From: Phoronis australis
Lineage: Eukaryota; Phoronida; Phoronidae
Direction of reading: 5' to 3'
Assembly (NCBI GenBank): GCA_002633005.1
Contig: NMRA01000727.1
Span: 1-64,000, forward strand
Length of the DNA stretch: 64,000 bases
A program made the translations under genes and the position numbers. Position 1 is the stretch's first letter; each line of letters starts with the position of its first letter. Below, in pieces: positions 1 to 11,348 of this stretch. The notes under the pieces were generated by a model. The model had not been told where the DNA came from, ran no database searches, and was given only the letters and a program-made list of their open reading frames with translations.

Positions 1-68
1 GGTTGTTGTTTGTCTGTAATGAGATTGTGATGTGCGTGCACCGGTTGTTGTTTGTCTGTAATGAGATT
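1..68. repeat. Two-copy 26 bp direct repeat
   Basis: A 26 bp unit beginning GGTTGTTGTTTGTCTG occurs at 1-26 and again at 43-68, separated by a 16 bp spacer. It starts at the window edge, so more copies may lie outside. No coding meaning is seen. Confidence 0.85.
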
Positions 69-112
69 AAGTGCCTGAAGTGACTCGCTGTTTTGACAAC
101 ACATGAACAATG

Positions 113-256
113 AAGGGTCGTCATGACTACTGCTACACAGTTGGTCTCAAGGGTCGTCATGACTACTGCTACACAGTTGGTCTCAAGGGTCGTCATGACT
201 ACTGCTACACAGTTGGTCTCAAGGGTCGTCATGACTACTGCTACACAGTTGGTCTC
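113..256. repeat. 36 bp minisatellite, four copies
   Basis: Four identical 36 bp units run at 113-148, 149-184, 185-220 and 221-256. Because 36 is a multiple of three, the plus strand stays open and would read the 12-residue repeat KGRHDYCYTVGL four times. The open frame then enters unrelated sequence and has no splice-site or domain support, so I treat it as an array and not as a gene. Perfect identity between copies means recent expansion. Confidence 0.9.
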
Positions 257-506
257 AAGTCGCTATTCAAGAGGTTAAGTCAACTTAATGAAACTAGTAT
301 TGTACATTCAGAATATGTCCCTCTGTCTATCCCAACCCAACTAATTACCCTAATCTGAATAAGGAACAAGTTGAGACATGTGATGTGGTCTCAGTCAGAA
401 GTTAGCTTTTTAGGTTAGAGGAAAAACAAGCTGATATGGAAAATGTCCTGAAAATGTTTTGCAAATGTTTTGCATATGTTTTGCATATTTTGCTTTGATG
501 TTGCAG

Positions 507-632
507 TTCTGAATGGCTCACCAGGCTTCATCAACTTGTGTGATGCCTTCAATGCCTGGCAGTTGGTCAAAGAACTCAAGGCAGCCCTAGATATGCCGGC
601 TGCTGCTTCCTTCAAACACGTTAGTCCCGCCG
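507..632 (+). CDS. ATIC: ATIC exon (bifunctional purine biosynthesis protein PURH), partial gene
   Basis: This is a single internal exon of the enzyme that carries out the last two steps of de novo IMP synthesis (AICAR formyltransferase and IMP cyclohydrolase, cytosolic). The 42 residues it encodes match the start of the formyltransferase region of animal ATIC from my knowledge of the family: [18 protein letters not shown], then a segment ending [10 protein letters not shown], which holds the Lys-His pair used in formyl transfer. The exon is bordered by a TTGCAG acceptor and a GTGAGT donor, with a phase-1 intron on each side, and the frame has no lesion. I could not find the exons before or after it. 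The upstream part should lie outside the window; the missing downstream part is odd, because the next recognised gene runs on the other strand. Confidence 0.88.
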
Positions 633-1411
633 GTGAGTAGAGCCTCATAATTGGCAGTCTTGTTAGTGAATTTAAAATTACTATGACAGGGCTCAACATT
701 GACTTTTTAAGCCACTTNTGCCCTTTGAGCAAATAGTTGAAATGTTTTGCCCGAACAACAAATTCACTTGCCCCAAGTACAATCCCAAATAGCACCGTGC
801 ATGTGCACACCTAGGTAATGTGTTACCGTAGGGCTGCCTGTGCTGAGCCTCCTCTTGTATCGTGCATGCTATGTACACGAGTTGCTATTTTTTAACGATT
901 CTTATAGAACATTTATTTATAAGGTGTGTCAAAACACTAGAGGGACAAATTAGTAGAGTAACTATGATATCTGAACCATCGTCTCACGTTCACAGGCGCC
1001 GAAATGAGCTAGGACATGAACTCTAGACACTTCTGTGTATTCATTAGTTTATACGCCCTCATGCATTAAACTTGAGTTGTTGCTTAACTGAATTTGAATT
1101 TTTGCTATCCATAAAAATCTTGCACAGTTTTGGTCATCGGTACCTTGTATTAAATTAAAATCAAATTTTAACATATAATAATGCAACATGTACTTTTATT
1201 TTCAATAAATACATTTTTGAAAAATAGATAGATCGCGAGAAAGTCACCTTTCAGAGTGACAATCCTGAAGACTGTATTCCTCTTCTTTCGGGAGTCGCCA
1301 CTGGGAGCCGGGAATTCATAAGAATTTCCTTTGGTATTCCCCCTGAATAAATACCAGGCCTTTAAAACTGCTGTGTAGTGTAGAAAATATGTGGTGAATC
1401 ATTCACTTTTT
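633..1411. other. Intronic or intergenic DNA without recognised features
   Basis: This stretch follows the ATIC exon. It is AT-rich and contains one undetermined base (718). Minus-strand open frames here cross the ATIC exon and the N and have no family resemblance. I see no RNA gene, exon or repeat. Confidence 0.6.
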
Positions 1412-2330
1412 ATGCGCCCACATATTTATATGTGGACGCATTATGCCGTCATCTCTGTCCGTCCGTCCGGCCGTCCGTCCGTCCGGGCGGCGTCCGGCGT
1501 CCGCTGCTCTATCTCCAAAACCCTTTGACATACGTTCATGAAATTTATTTCTTTGTTAGAAAACTTTTTATGCGCCCACATATTTATGTGTGGACGCATT
1601 ATGCCGTCATCTCTGTCCGTCCGTCCGTCCGTCCGGGCGGCGTCCGCTGCTCTATCTCCAAAACCCTTTGACATACGTTCATGAAATTTGGCACATATGT
1701 TCCATTCATGAATGGAACGGCATGTGTGAACTTTCGGACGGATCTGACTACCGGTGTGCCCCCTAGTGGCAATTTTAGTTTTTTACGCTTACCTTTGTAT
1801 CTTCAAAAGTCCTGAACGGATTTTCATGAAATTTGTTATGTAGGCACCTATTAGTGAGATGAGGCTATCCTGCCGTTTTCAGATGGATTCGACATAGTTT
1901 GCGCCACCTAGTGGCCATTTTTAGTGTTTTCGAGTCTGTATTTTTGCGTCCACCCCTCTATCAATCAAACCGCTCAAAGGATGATTGTGAAAATTGCCGT
2001 GTATGTGCTTACTATAAGGAAGACAGCTGACAAAGATTTTCAGACGATTTGGACTACTGTGGCACCTCCTAGTGGCAGTTTTGTTTTTTTTACGCCCATG
2101 GTTGTATCTCCCAAACCGTTTGCAAGATCTTTACTAAATTTAGCAAGTGTATTTATGTGATGTTGACAACGGACGATGACGACTTTAGGATGATTCTGAC
2201 TNTGACCATGCCTTTCCATTTTGCAAAGTATGCCCTCTACTGGCCACTTTATGGTACCAATAAACAACCCTAGAAGGAAACCGTATGCGGTGCAATTGTG
2301 GGCGCATTTCAACGCTCCGCGTTGCTCTTG
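1412..2330 (+). mobile_element. Helentron-like non-autonomous element (HINE type), copy 1
   Basis: The 5' end ATGCGCCCAC (1412) is matched by its exact complement GTGGGCGCAT at 2298-2307, which lies just inside a small hairpin AACGC-TCC-GCGTT (2311-2323) and a short tail. An inverted repeat that is terminal at one end and subterminal, before a hairpin, at the other is the known layout of Helentron/Helitron2 elements and their non-autonomous derivatives. The first 158 bp are tandemly duplicated (1412-1569 and from 1570), each copy with a GTCC microsatellite near the 5' end, also common in this class. The interior is built from roughly 150 bp units, each with a GCGCCacCTAGTGGC-like block (near 1753, 1901, 2061, 2228). 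No rolling-circle protein is encoded. Confidence 0.6.
1414..1439. repeat. 26 bp near-perfect palindrome at the element's 5' end
   Basis: The sequence from 1414 to 1439 starts GCGCCCACATAT and ends ATATGTGGACGC, so it can fold on itself almost end to end. It is repeated in the second tandem copy at 1572. It sits directly at the terminus of the Helentron-like element. Confidence 0.75.
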
Positions 2331-3176
2331 TATGAGAAAGCTGTCGAGATCCCACAAACTGCAAGGTAAAAAGTAGCCTCGGTGCAAACCGTATTTATAC
2401 GGTAGTCCTAAAACAGCTACTGTGGCTGGCTGCTAGGCTTGTTAGCTCCACGTTGTTTTCCCACGCGTTGCGCATGCTCAATTCCAAACCGTGGACCCGT
2501 GTATTTAGCAAAGGGCGCCTAAAGGTTTCACAAGCGCACTGTTTTCAAGTTTGTCACAAAAGCTGGAGAACAGCACATACAATGACAGCCAGTACCCACT
2601 TCTTCAACAGAGCTGAAGATCCACCGGAGTGAGCTCACAGATTTCGACCTGCCGACAACCATTAGTTGTGAGCCTAATGCCAACTCTTGAACCAAGTGAC
2701 TGCCTTAGTTCACCAGTTCACTGCTAGGTGAAAAATGAAAATGGCGTAGTGGCGAGAAACGGCCATAGCAAAACGTTGAATGTTCGAGTGCACGAGTAGG
2801 GCTTTATTTTCATGCAGTTATATTATTTTAGAAGATACGTTCATGTCCACGCAATCATAATTTCGACGTGTGCACGAAGGTTAATATTTGACATCCAATT
2901 CGAGTGTGAGAGTAGGCCATACTCTAAACTTTCAGTTGTACGGACTTTCGACCCTGTTTACGGGTTGGTTCACCTGATTACCGGACGATATGAAATTTGG
3001 GAGTAATACATTTTTGCACACATCGATTCCAATCTGTATTTTGACGCTAGTCTTTATAGTGCTGGGTGGCTATCTATCTTTTCACCTGCTTGCTTTCTTC
3101 ACAGTTTGTTTGACCGTCATTTTTTAGTTATTATCTAATTTAAAACTGTTACAAACTATACGTTTTCTTTAAATAG
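2331..3176. other. Unannotated stretch before a possible terminal exon
   Basis: No repeat or exon with convincing splice sites was recognised here. It ends in a pyrimidine-rich tract and an ATAG acceptor directly before 3177. An open frame near 2812-3006 shows no domain and is not supported. Confidence 0.5.
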
Positions 3177-3497
3177 GTTCGAAACGAAATACGTATAAAA
3201 TTTCAACGATATCAAAGAAGTCGGGATCGTCAGACGAGCAGGTCGTCCCAGTCGTCTGTCCACTCCAAGTCTCGCGGCAGCAGTCTGTCAACGCGCGCAA
3301 CTCACTTAGACCATACATCAAGACAATCACGTGATGAGCACGCGAGCTTTACTCATTCTGAATGCACGAAAACGATGTCAAGTACAGAAAACCAATGTTC
3401 GACCCAAGACAAAGTCGTGTGCAAGACAATCCTGAACAATGACAACAATGCTCAAACGATATTGTTACACGAAAATGGAGACGTTCACACTGTCTAG
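3177..3497 (+). CDS. Possible terminal exon with Ser/Arg-rich tail
   Basis: The plus strand is open for 106 codons from an acceptor with a good pyrimidine tract (CGTTTTCTTTAAATAG) to a TAG at 3495-3497. The peptide begins [20 protein letters not shown], continues Ser/Arg/Thr-rich with no hydrophobic segment, and ends HENGDVHTV. That composition resembles a cytoplasmic tail, for example of a receptor, but I recognise no family. It lacks its own ATG, so it could only be the last exon of a gene whose upstream exons I cannot see. The end of the frame and the following TA repeat are duplicated just downstream (3566-3662), which might be duplicated 3' UTR. The alternative is a chance open frame. 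Confidence 0.35.
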   Translation, partial: VRNEIRIKFQRYQRSRDRQTSRSSQSSVHSKSRGSSLSTRATHLDHTSRQSRDEHASFTHSECTKTMSSTENQCSTQDKVVCKTILNNDNNAQTILLHENGDVHTV

Positions 3498-3517
3498 CTG
3501 AAATCATCAAGCCCATG

Positions 3518-3571
<54 letters not shown>

Positions 3572-3622
3572 ACACGAATATGGAGACGTTCACACTGTCT
3601 AGCTGAAATCATCAAGCCCATG

Positions 3623-3662
<40 letters not shown>
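3461..3662. repeat. Duplicated unit ending in (TA)n microsatellites
   Basis: A unit beginning ATTGTTACACGAAAATGGAG (3461) and ending in a TA run is repeated at 3566 with one or two substitutions and a second TA run that ends near 3660. The copies are about 100 bp apart and in direct orientation. The TA tracts are likely to be length-variable. Confidence 0.9.
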
Positions 3663-3666
<4 letters not shown>

Positions 3667-3895
3667 ATGGCCATTGGTACAAAGTATAAATAGTACAGGG
3701 CAGTGAGATGTCAGGAGACCCCCCCTAGAAACTCCGTCCGATAGCATGGGAGTGAAGTCTCTCGACACACTGATTGGATTATTGTGTTCATCGGGTGGTC
3801 CCGATGAGGACTGTTCTAAAACCCCTTAGACCCCGACACTCCACGACCCCCTCCACCCACGACCCACGACAACAGATGTATGTTTGCATTTTTTA

Positions 3896-4542
3896 CACAT
3901 ACTGGTGTGCGCCCTGGTGGCAATTTTAGATTTTACGTTGACCTCTGTATCTGGATTTTTATAAAATTTTGAATACAAGCATCTATTGGTGAGATGACAC
4001 TAACCTCCCATTTTTGGATGGAATCGAGGTAATTTGCGCCACGTAGTGGCCATTTTTGCTGTTTTTAGCGCCCACCCCTCTGTCAACCAAATCATTCAAC
4101 GGATGGCTTTGGAAATTGGCGTTTATGTTCTCTGTGCGAAGAGGATGGTTGACGATGACGAATTTGACTACTGAGGCGTCTCTAATGGTAGCTTTGTTTT
4201 GTTTTTTGCCCATAGCTGTATCTCCTAAACCCACGGCTTGGTCTTTATTAAATTTAGTAAGTGCATTTATATGAAGCTAACAACAGACAATGGCGACTTT
4301 CAAGCGGATCCAATGAACACTGTGCCCCCTATTGGCAATTTCATTTTATTCTGTTTTTCTTTGTTTCTCTGAAGTTCCGTGACAGGTTTCTATGAAATTT
4401 GGTGACTAGCTTTCTATTACAGAAGCTATGACCTGTTCCCATTTTCGGATGGATTGTACGTTTTTGCGCCATCTAGTGACCATAAAAGCAAACTGTTTGC
4501 GATGCATTCGTGGGCGCATTTCAACGATCCGCGTTGCTTTTG
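3896..4542 (+). mobile_element. Helentron-like non-autonomous element, copy 2 (5' truncated)
   Basis: This copy aligns in direct orientation with the interior and 3' end of the element at 1412-2330. It has the same series of blocks (GCGCCacGTAGTGGCC near 4037, GCCATCTAGTGACC near 4466), the same GTGGGCGCAT subterminal repeat (4510-4519) and the same hairpin position, here AACG-ATC-CGCGTT. The 5' terminus with its palindrome and GTCC repeat is missing. Divergence from copy 1 is clearly visible throughout, so both insertions are old. Confidence 0.6.
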
Positions 4543-5918
4543 TTATAAGCAGGAGTGTACTCAACAACGTCTATGATCTGGAACATCTCGTTATTTTTTT
4601 CTTAGCCTCAAATTAACCCTCGGAGGTGTTTCATGTCAGCGCATGTGCGAATTCAATCCTTTCAACAAGGATTTGGTGAAGAAAGGGAGGCTTCAGCGAA
4701 GCAACTAAGTCTTAAAATTTGTACACCAACGGTCATCGATTCTCAATCCTTAGCCTGTCCGCTGAAGTACTGCTAACTGTTTAAGCCTCTCACTGCAGAG
4801 GTATCCCGGCGTTCTCAATGACATTTTTCCGTTTTGAGAGTCACATTACTTTTTTGACTGAAGTTCGCACATTTGCAGACATGGATCACCTCAAAGGAAT
4901 ACTTTGTGGCTTCGACAATTCCTTCGTACGTGTTTGGGATGGATAACGCCACACCAAAATTGACGAATATTGCGTATCGAACGATCTTGCTTTCACTATA
5001 CGCAGATGAGTGCCACTACTGACTAGTACTTTCTTTGTCAACTCCGATTGGTTTTATTGCAACACACGTACGAGAATGATTCTAACGTTATGTATGTACC
5101 TCATATCGCTAACCAAGCTAGCGCACAAAGGCAAAATGCACATAGGTATAGCATGTAAATTCTAGTCACTGGCCTGTCATATACATGTAAGTGTGGCTAA
5201 CAGAAAACATGTAGGTATATAGTATTTATTTCGGTGGAAACCCGTTAGCTCATACTGTCTACAGATAAACTGAGCGCAACGCAACCTACATGTAGTTTGT
5301 GGCTTTCTATTTCTGAGCTTGCATTACACAACGGCTAATGGGGTGTGCGAATCTTGCCCTGAAATTTACTAGCAGTCTGTGCAGAAAACACTCAATTTGG
5401 GACGTTATTTTCTGTTCCCGAGTGCCTGCAGCTTGATTGCTCATCTTTCCAGATATTGCTTTTATCGATTGTATCGCATACTTGTCACCACAAGGTTATA
5501 ATAACATATGATCTTTATTTTGCCAACCTCGGTTTCATTTTCATCTCCAGAAACGTAACTCATTTGTGGCTTATCTTTTTTAATCGTCGGGTCATATGTC
5601 AAACACAAGTAGGTACATGTATTTTGCAACGGTTATGCCTTACTGTATATCTCTAAAACTTTGCACATGCGATGTGCGATGTATATGGTAAGGCTGTATA
5701 GCTATTTGGATCGCTTTACTTCGAGCATCAACGATACCACCGTTAGCTGCAAAACAATGAGAGCTTAATTGTTCAGTGTACATGACTATATTGATCTACA
5801 ACGAAATGTGTCCATAAACTTGACAGTAACTATAAAGCACTCAAGAGGCCCGTGTTGGGGCTGTCATTCGGCACATTACTCGGCGCTGTTATGAAGGTAG
5901 CCCCTCCAGCATTTGACC
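4543..5918. other. 3' flank of the main minus-strand gene
   Basis: I see no exon, repeat family or RNA gene. If the TAA at 5919-5921 ends the gene, its 3' UTR would run leftward here, but I found no convincing polyadenylation signal close by on the minus strand. Confidence 0.5.
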
Positions 5919-6199
5919 TTACAGATCCTCGTGGCTTTGGTCCTGAGCAGCATCTTTGCCATCCATTGCAGTAATGGCCGTGCTGTCTTGCAACGCATGG
6001 TCATGCGATAGATCGTCTGGCAAGGAGTCTGGCTCCCCTGTATTCCCTCCGCTGTCAGCAGCTGTGGACATCATGGATCCTGAAAGGCTGGCACGGTTGT
6101 CCTTGCGGCTCGATCGCAAGGAAATGTACGAAAAGGCGACAATTCCCAACACAAATGCACCTGATATAACAATCCAGATACTGAATCCTTTCGATACCA
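5919..6199 (-). CDS. Transmembrane helix and cytoplasmic tail, probable last exon
   Basis: After a TTACAG acceptor the phase-1 exon encodes a few residues, then the hydrophobic stretch FSIWIVISGAFVLGIVAF, a basic stop-transfer cluster (RSSRKDNR) and a tail of about 60 residues rich in Ser, Asp and Glu, ending SHEDL. This is a type I membrane anchor. No tyrosine-based signalling motif or death-type domain is visible in the tail. The stop codon TAA lies within CTGTAAGG, itself a good splice donor in phase 2, so an isoform could splice out of this exon before the stop and have a longer tail. Neighbouring exons upstream in the transcript are the TSP1-like exons at 16-20 kb. Confidence 0.75.
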
Positions 6200-8030
6200 C
6201 TGTAATTAAGCGTTACGGTACCAGTTTAAGTCACTGAATGAGAAAGTCGCCTGGGCAAAATAATACACTCAGGGAACATGAAACGTCACAAAAATTGGCT
6301 ATCTAATATGCAATTTACGCACGAATTTTGGCATGTGCATACAGTAGGTCTTGTCAAGGACTTTCTTATCTGTGTCATTTGTTGCCAACTACGATTAACA
6401 TATCTCTGGTTTTTCGAGATGACTGTTCTATTATTGATTGATTTTTCGTGCCATATGCTCGACATGCTACATGCGACATCTGTTTCTCGATACGACATAG
6501 ACTTCTTGACTTGTTGAAAATTTTCTGATGACTTCGGTCCGACACAGGACAATTTCTCAAGTTTCAGTGTAGCAGCTGCTTCAGCGTTCTGGAACAACGT
6601 TTTTGTGTTCCACATTTCTTACCGTTTGCACGATACAGACTTCACTGTTTGTTTGATTGAAATAATATTAGGACGCAATACGAGTCTTCTCGAGATTTAC
6701 TGCTCAGTGGACAACAGAAAACGATGTGAGTGCCCTTAAAAGAAACCTCTTTGCAAATCCTTTTGCATAAAGATGCAAAGATTCAACAAATGTTTTAAAT
6801 TATTATTTATTTTTGGGAGGAAAAGTTTAAAAAGATAATGAGCTTTGATTTAGCCTATTCAACGTCTATTAATCAAACAAAGGTTCTAACGCCGACTAGT
6901 TTATTGTAGAAAAATTAACGTATAGGGCCACAATGGGGCGATTGTCGAGAGATTATGATGAGTGCCAGATTGTTGGCGTCAAAAGTCAATCGTGCTAAGA
7001 ATCGAAATAAAACTGGCGAACTATTAGATGGCTGTGCCGGAAAAGACCAGGATTCATTTAGGGAAACAGCCTGGGGCGTTCGCGAAATAATATGGAGGTG
7101 GCAGAACCAGCTTTGGGTGAAATCATCGAAACAGGATTTACATGTATTATTTAAACCTTTAACTAAGCAGGATTACATGTAATTTCATCTTTAGTACTTG
7201 AAACTGCGATTTTTCATGTTCCCACCTCAGCGCAACTTTCTAGTTCAGAGATTCATTTAGACAGGGCATTGACTACTGAGATGAATTCAAAACATAACCG
7301 TGAGAAATTTCTGCATATTCAAGATTTGTTGGCTAAATCTATCTGGAGTTGTTGGAGGCGGTATTATCGGCTGCGCTCTTGTGGTCTACAGTACGTTGTC
7401 ATTGATATTGTTAGCCTTACTGTCTATACATGACGGTCACATTTTCCTTTTCACTCGGATGATTTCATCAAGTGTCCTTGCCTTACAGCGGTTTATTTTG
7501 ATCATCCTGCCCAAGAATATTACATAGGAAGGCCTTCTTGTGCCGGTGATTGTAAATGAGATTTCTCAGTGCAAGCGCGCTTGCCGAAAATGGATGATCA
7601 TGTCTCGCTCTGCTTCGAGAGCGTTTTCATAGCGTAGTAAGGTGTGTACACTTTGATCAATTGGATTTCGCTTTTAATCATGAATCTCTTGGTCATGGTC
7701 CGGTTCAACATTAACCGAATGTACTAGAAAAGAGAAGGGAATGCTGCAACAAAATACTTGAAAATGTTCCTGAAAATGCCCTAATCCTAACTGGAATGAA
7801 GCCCACTTTCACATGTGGCAGCCTTACATGCGCGGACCCGGGGGCAGTGCGCGCGTGCTTAATACGCTGATTTGGCGAAGCAAGGTGAACACCAACCCTT
7901 AACTCATTCGCGAAATGACAGAATAGAAAGATTTACCGTCTGATGTGTTATTGTGTTGTTTTCCGGAAGATAGTAACAGCTTGTCGGTGACTTGGAGCCG
8001 CCATGTTGTGACGTTGAATAATTATGAAAC
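6200..8030. other. Intron sequence of the main gene
   Basis: This begins the roughly 10 kb intron before the last exon. Several short open frames occur, including a hydrophobic one near 7300-7527, but none has a family match with convincing splice sites. No repeat family was recognised. Confidence 0.5.
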
Positions 8031-8039
8031 CCACAATGC

Positions 8040-8295
8040 AGCGAATCACTTCCCATATTAAAAAGGCCTTCCTGCAAACACTTGCCGCAAGCTTGTCGCA
8101 ACTTTACGATAAGGTTGCTGCAAAATTTTCCGCAAACCAGCCGCAAACAGGTAGAATCAACTCTGACCAAAGAGTGGATGCAAATTTCCTGCAACCCAGC
8201 CGCAAACATTGCCGCAAGCTTGCCCCAAACATCTTCATGGGGTTATATAGAAGTTTCTGCGAACCACCAGAAAAATATTGCCGCAAGACTACAAC
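8040..8295. repeat. Dispersed repeat with GCCGCAAGCTTG motifs, copy 1
   Basis: This stretch repeats short words such as TGCAAAC, GCCGCAAGCTTG and CCGCAAAC at close spacing. A related copy in the opposite orientation lies at about 15040-15195. The motif core GCAAGCTTGC is a perfect palindrome. I do not recognise the class; it encodes nothing I can identify. Confidence 0.5.
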
Positions 8296-8299
8296 ATAC

Positions 8300-10204
8300 T
8301 TGAATTGTGGCACGAATAATTTAATGCAGAAGTGTCCTTGACAAATGCATAATTTTTATTGCATGCCCGCTTGTTAAAACAAGAAAATACACTATCAGCT
8401 GCACACTGGATTTAACATGATAATTTTCAATCCGATGTATAATGACTAGAAATGAAAACAAAATCACATGACAATGAATAACAGAAATTATAAAAGTGTC
8501 TACAGTGGCAATTAGTAATAATACTTGTATTACAATCAAAATTGTATCAAGAGAGAACAACTTGAATGTATGCAAGCTTTAATTACAACATACCGAGAGG
8601 TTTTATTCTTAACGCACGACAAAATCTATAATAATTGCAACAATGATGTTATTTACCTGACTAAACTAACAAAGGCAACACACAGCATTTAAATGCGCCC
8701 AACGGTGTGTTTATTAGGATTGAAAATGGCGCATTTAATATGTCGAATGCCAGTGGAGAAAACCATGAAATCTGACTTTTCCCCGTGGAAAGACATACAT
8801 AGAATAGCATGTCGAGCATATTTAAGCATTTTATTTTAAATTACCTCATTACTTGTCAACTGAAAAAATCACTCTTAACAATTATAAAAATATTTATTTT
8901 TCCCATGTTCATCTAAAATACTTGAAAACTGTCGAATACTCCATCGATTACTATTTTTGCTTCCCAATATGGTTTCATGATACATCAGTCTACCGAATGG
9001 ACTATCATTAAACCTGTACGCCTTTGTTGAAATTTGCAATATTTCGACTATAGCGATATCATCCAATCATCATTCATTTATCTAAGGCATCAAACATAAA
9101 TTATACCTTTCCATTCTTCAATGTTACCATGGTGTTGAAAAGAACTACAGAGGTTATCCAGTTATAACCATACTACAGGACGTTCTAAACACATTCTACT
9201 CCAGACTAATCTGCATTACAGCAATCAGTGGTGTCCCATAGGGATCATATGGGATGATCGCTCGTGTTTTCTTCCATGTTTGTTCTAACCAACCTTGAGA
9301 TGCTGTGTACGCCATTTGTTCCGGTGTTTTCAACTTAAACTTGTTGCCTCATAACCTCTGCAGTGTGTCTGGCTTTCATCAAGTACATTATGTCACTCAA
9401 TATTCATAAACCTAAAATATGAATGCCATTTCACTTTGGCATTTGTGATAGCATTATTAGAATCTCAATTACGTTTTAAGTCGAACTTTTGCTCTTCTGT
9501 TCATGTATGAAGAGACAGTTGAATGATTTTACTGCAGACTGAGAACTGGCGTATGACTGAAGTTGATGGCACTTAAAACACCTACCAGTAGTTAAATATA
9601 CAATATGCTAATCTTATTTTGTGCCCAATAGTTACCATGCATTAAACCAAAATAAAAATTTGTTGTTCCTATAGTAAATCAAGCAGTCAGAGAGCGATGT
9701 GAAAACTGACACAAACTTAAGTTTTACAGTCTCAATTAAGTGATTATTTTGAAGGACTGGTTACTTGTAACTTGCAAAGTTTTGGAAACTAGTTGATTCT
9801 GGTCTCAACCCCAGTTAACTAATTTGAAATCTGCGCTGTACTTTTCCCTAACCATTATAACCTCCAATTTGGCTGAATCAGTAAGAAAACAACTTCCTCT
9901 TGTTTGTAAGACCAAAACTACTGATTCATGAATGAAGTTTAAGTAACTTTTACTTATCGATCACATCAACGTAAATACAATTTTAAATTCAAAACTCACA
10001 CCCATACAGTTCTTCAGTTATCCATGTAGAGTCTAGGCTTTACGAAAACCGTTTGAATTTGGTTCAAATGAAAGCTTATATGTCACTTCCCAGGCATGTA
10101 ACCTTGAAACCACATGCTTTCCTTGATAACAGTCCCACCAGATCAACATTTGGTTGGCTAGCATAATTTAAATAAACAATCAAAAGCCCTAGAGGCATTA
10201 AACA
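8300..10204. other. Intron sequence without recognised features
   Basis: AT-rich DNA with no recognised exon, structured repeat or RNA gene. It ends at the left end of the first THAP-bearing transposon copy. Confidence 0.5.
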
Positions 10205-10493
10205 GTAAAGGAGCATGCCACCCAAAAAGCAACCTAATTTGTATCAATTTAGATCGAGTAGTTCTACTCCATAACAACATGTACGGTTGCGTTACCTGAC
10301 ACCTGACGGCAGACGGAGGTGTTGAAATTATCCAATGACGTCATCGGTTTCACACGCAGTCTGTTCAGCAGTTCACAACACGGGTTACTGGTGTCAGCTT
10401 ATCGCTTGAAGTCATCGTTTAACACCAATAAATCATCAAACTTCGATGTAGAACCCTTAAAAACACACCGAAATCTTTTGAAAACGTGTTGTT

Positions 10494-11348
10494 ACTCTGC
10501 GCGTGTACAGTAAGCGCAGAGTCCTGTTGTTCCTGGGTTTTCTTCAATTTTATTCTTCTTATTCTTCTTATTCTTATTCTTCTTCCGACCAACTTTGAGG
10601 CTTAATAACTCCAAATTGGGTGCAGGTACGATCTTTAAATTCAGCATATGACTTTTGACAGTATATAAATTTTGATTGGTTATATAATTATATTCCATAT
10701 TGCACCGGAAGAGGTCGTTTAGATGCTTAAAATGCACCGGAAAAGGTCAATTAGTGCAAAGGTCATGTAACGTTCAAAATGTTATATGTCTTACATTTTT
10801 CAAGGAATTCTTTTGCATACAAATGTACTCGTGTAAGTCAACATGCCAAATGAATACCATACTTTACTTTGCAATAGGCCTAACCAATCAGGAAAAATAG
10901 GTCAAAGGTCATTGAGTGCAAACTAAAATTTTGAGCTAGAGACTTCAGAATTACGTATCTGTTTACTAAGAGTGATTGAGTTTGAATTCTAAATTTGCAG
11001 GTCATATGGTGCACCCATGGGGTCATTAGGTGCATTTTTCTTCTGAAAATTGGACCACTTCATTCATCTTGTATTATGAAGTGCTTAAAGTAAAACATCT
11101 GTGATTATTAGCATTAACCAAGCTTTTAATCCAGTGAACAATTACTCCCTCATCGGGGCTCATAATTCACCGGAAGAGGTCAATTAGTGGAAAGGTCATC
11201 AAAAATTAATATGTAATTTCTCCTACAATTTTAAAAAAATCCTTTTCATATTCGTAAACGGGTTGCTGTCAGTAACTTCCCATAATAATTCCAGTAATAC
11301 ACACGCGCAGAGTCCATTATTGTCACGCCGTGACAATAATCTTTCTAG
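10494..11348 (+). mobile_element. Helentron-like non-autonomous insertion within K1 copy A
   Basis: The 5' end ACTCTGCGCGTGT (10494) has its complement ACACGCGCAGAGT at 11301-11313. It is followed by a palindrome with 12 bp arms (ATTATTGTCACG, 11316-11340) and then CTTTCTAG before T-rich flank. The asymmetric terminal repeats, subterminal hairpin, CTAG end and T-T target are the Helentron/HINE layout. A TTATTCTTC microsatellite lies near the 5' end. Copies B and C of the host transposon lack this block and show the uninterrupted GTTGTTTTATTT, which gives the empty site. Internal short blocks CACCGGAAgAGGTC recur (near 10703, 10734, 11170). No protein is encoded. Confidence 0.75.

Noticed and set aside
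110-358. 82-codon open frame with a 12-residue repeat.
   Set aside because: It is a by-product of a perfect 36 bp minisatellite; no splice sites or domain.
3177-3497. C-terminal VHTV considered as a PDZ-binding motif.
   Set aside because: The residue at position -2 is His, not Ser or Thr, so it does not fit the usual class I pattern.
7300-7527. Hydrophobic plus-strand frame with a Gly-rich segment (SGVVGGGIIGCALVVY) like a membrane helix.
   Set aside because: No matching splice sites or neighbouring exons on this strand, and AT-rich introns often give hydrophobic frames.
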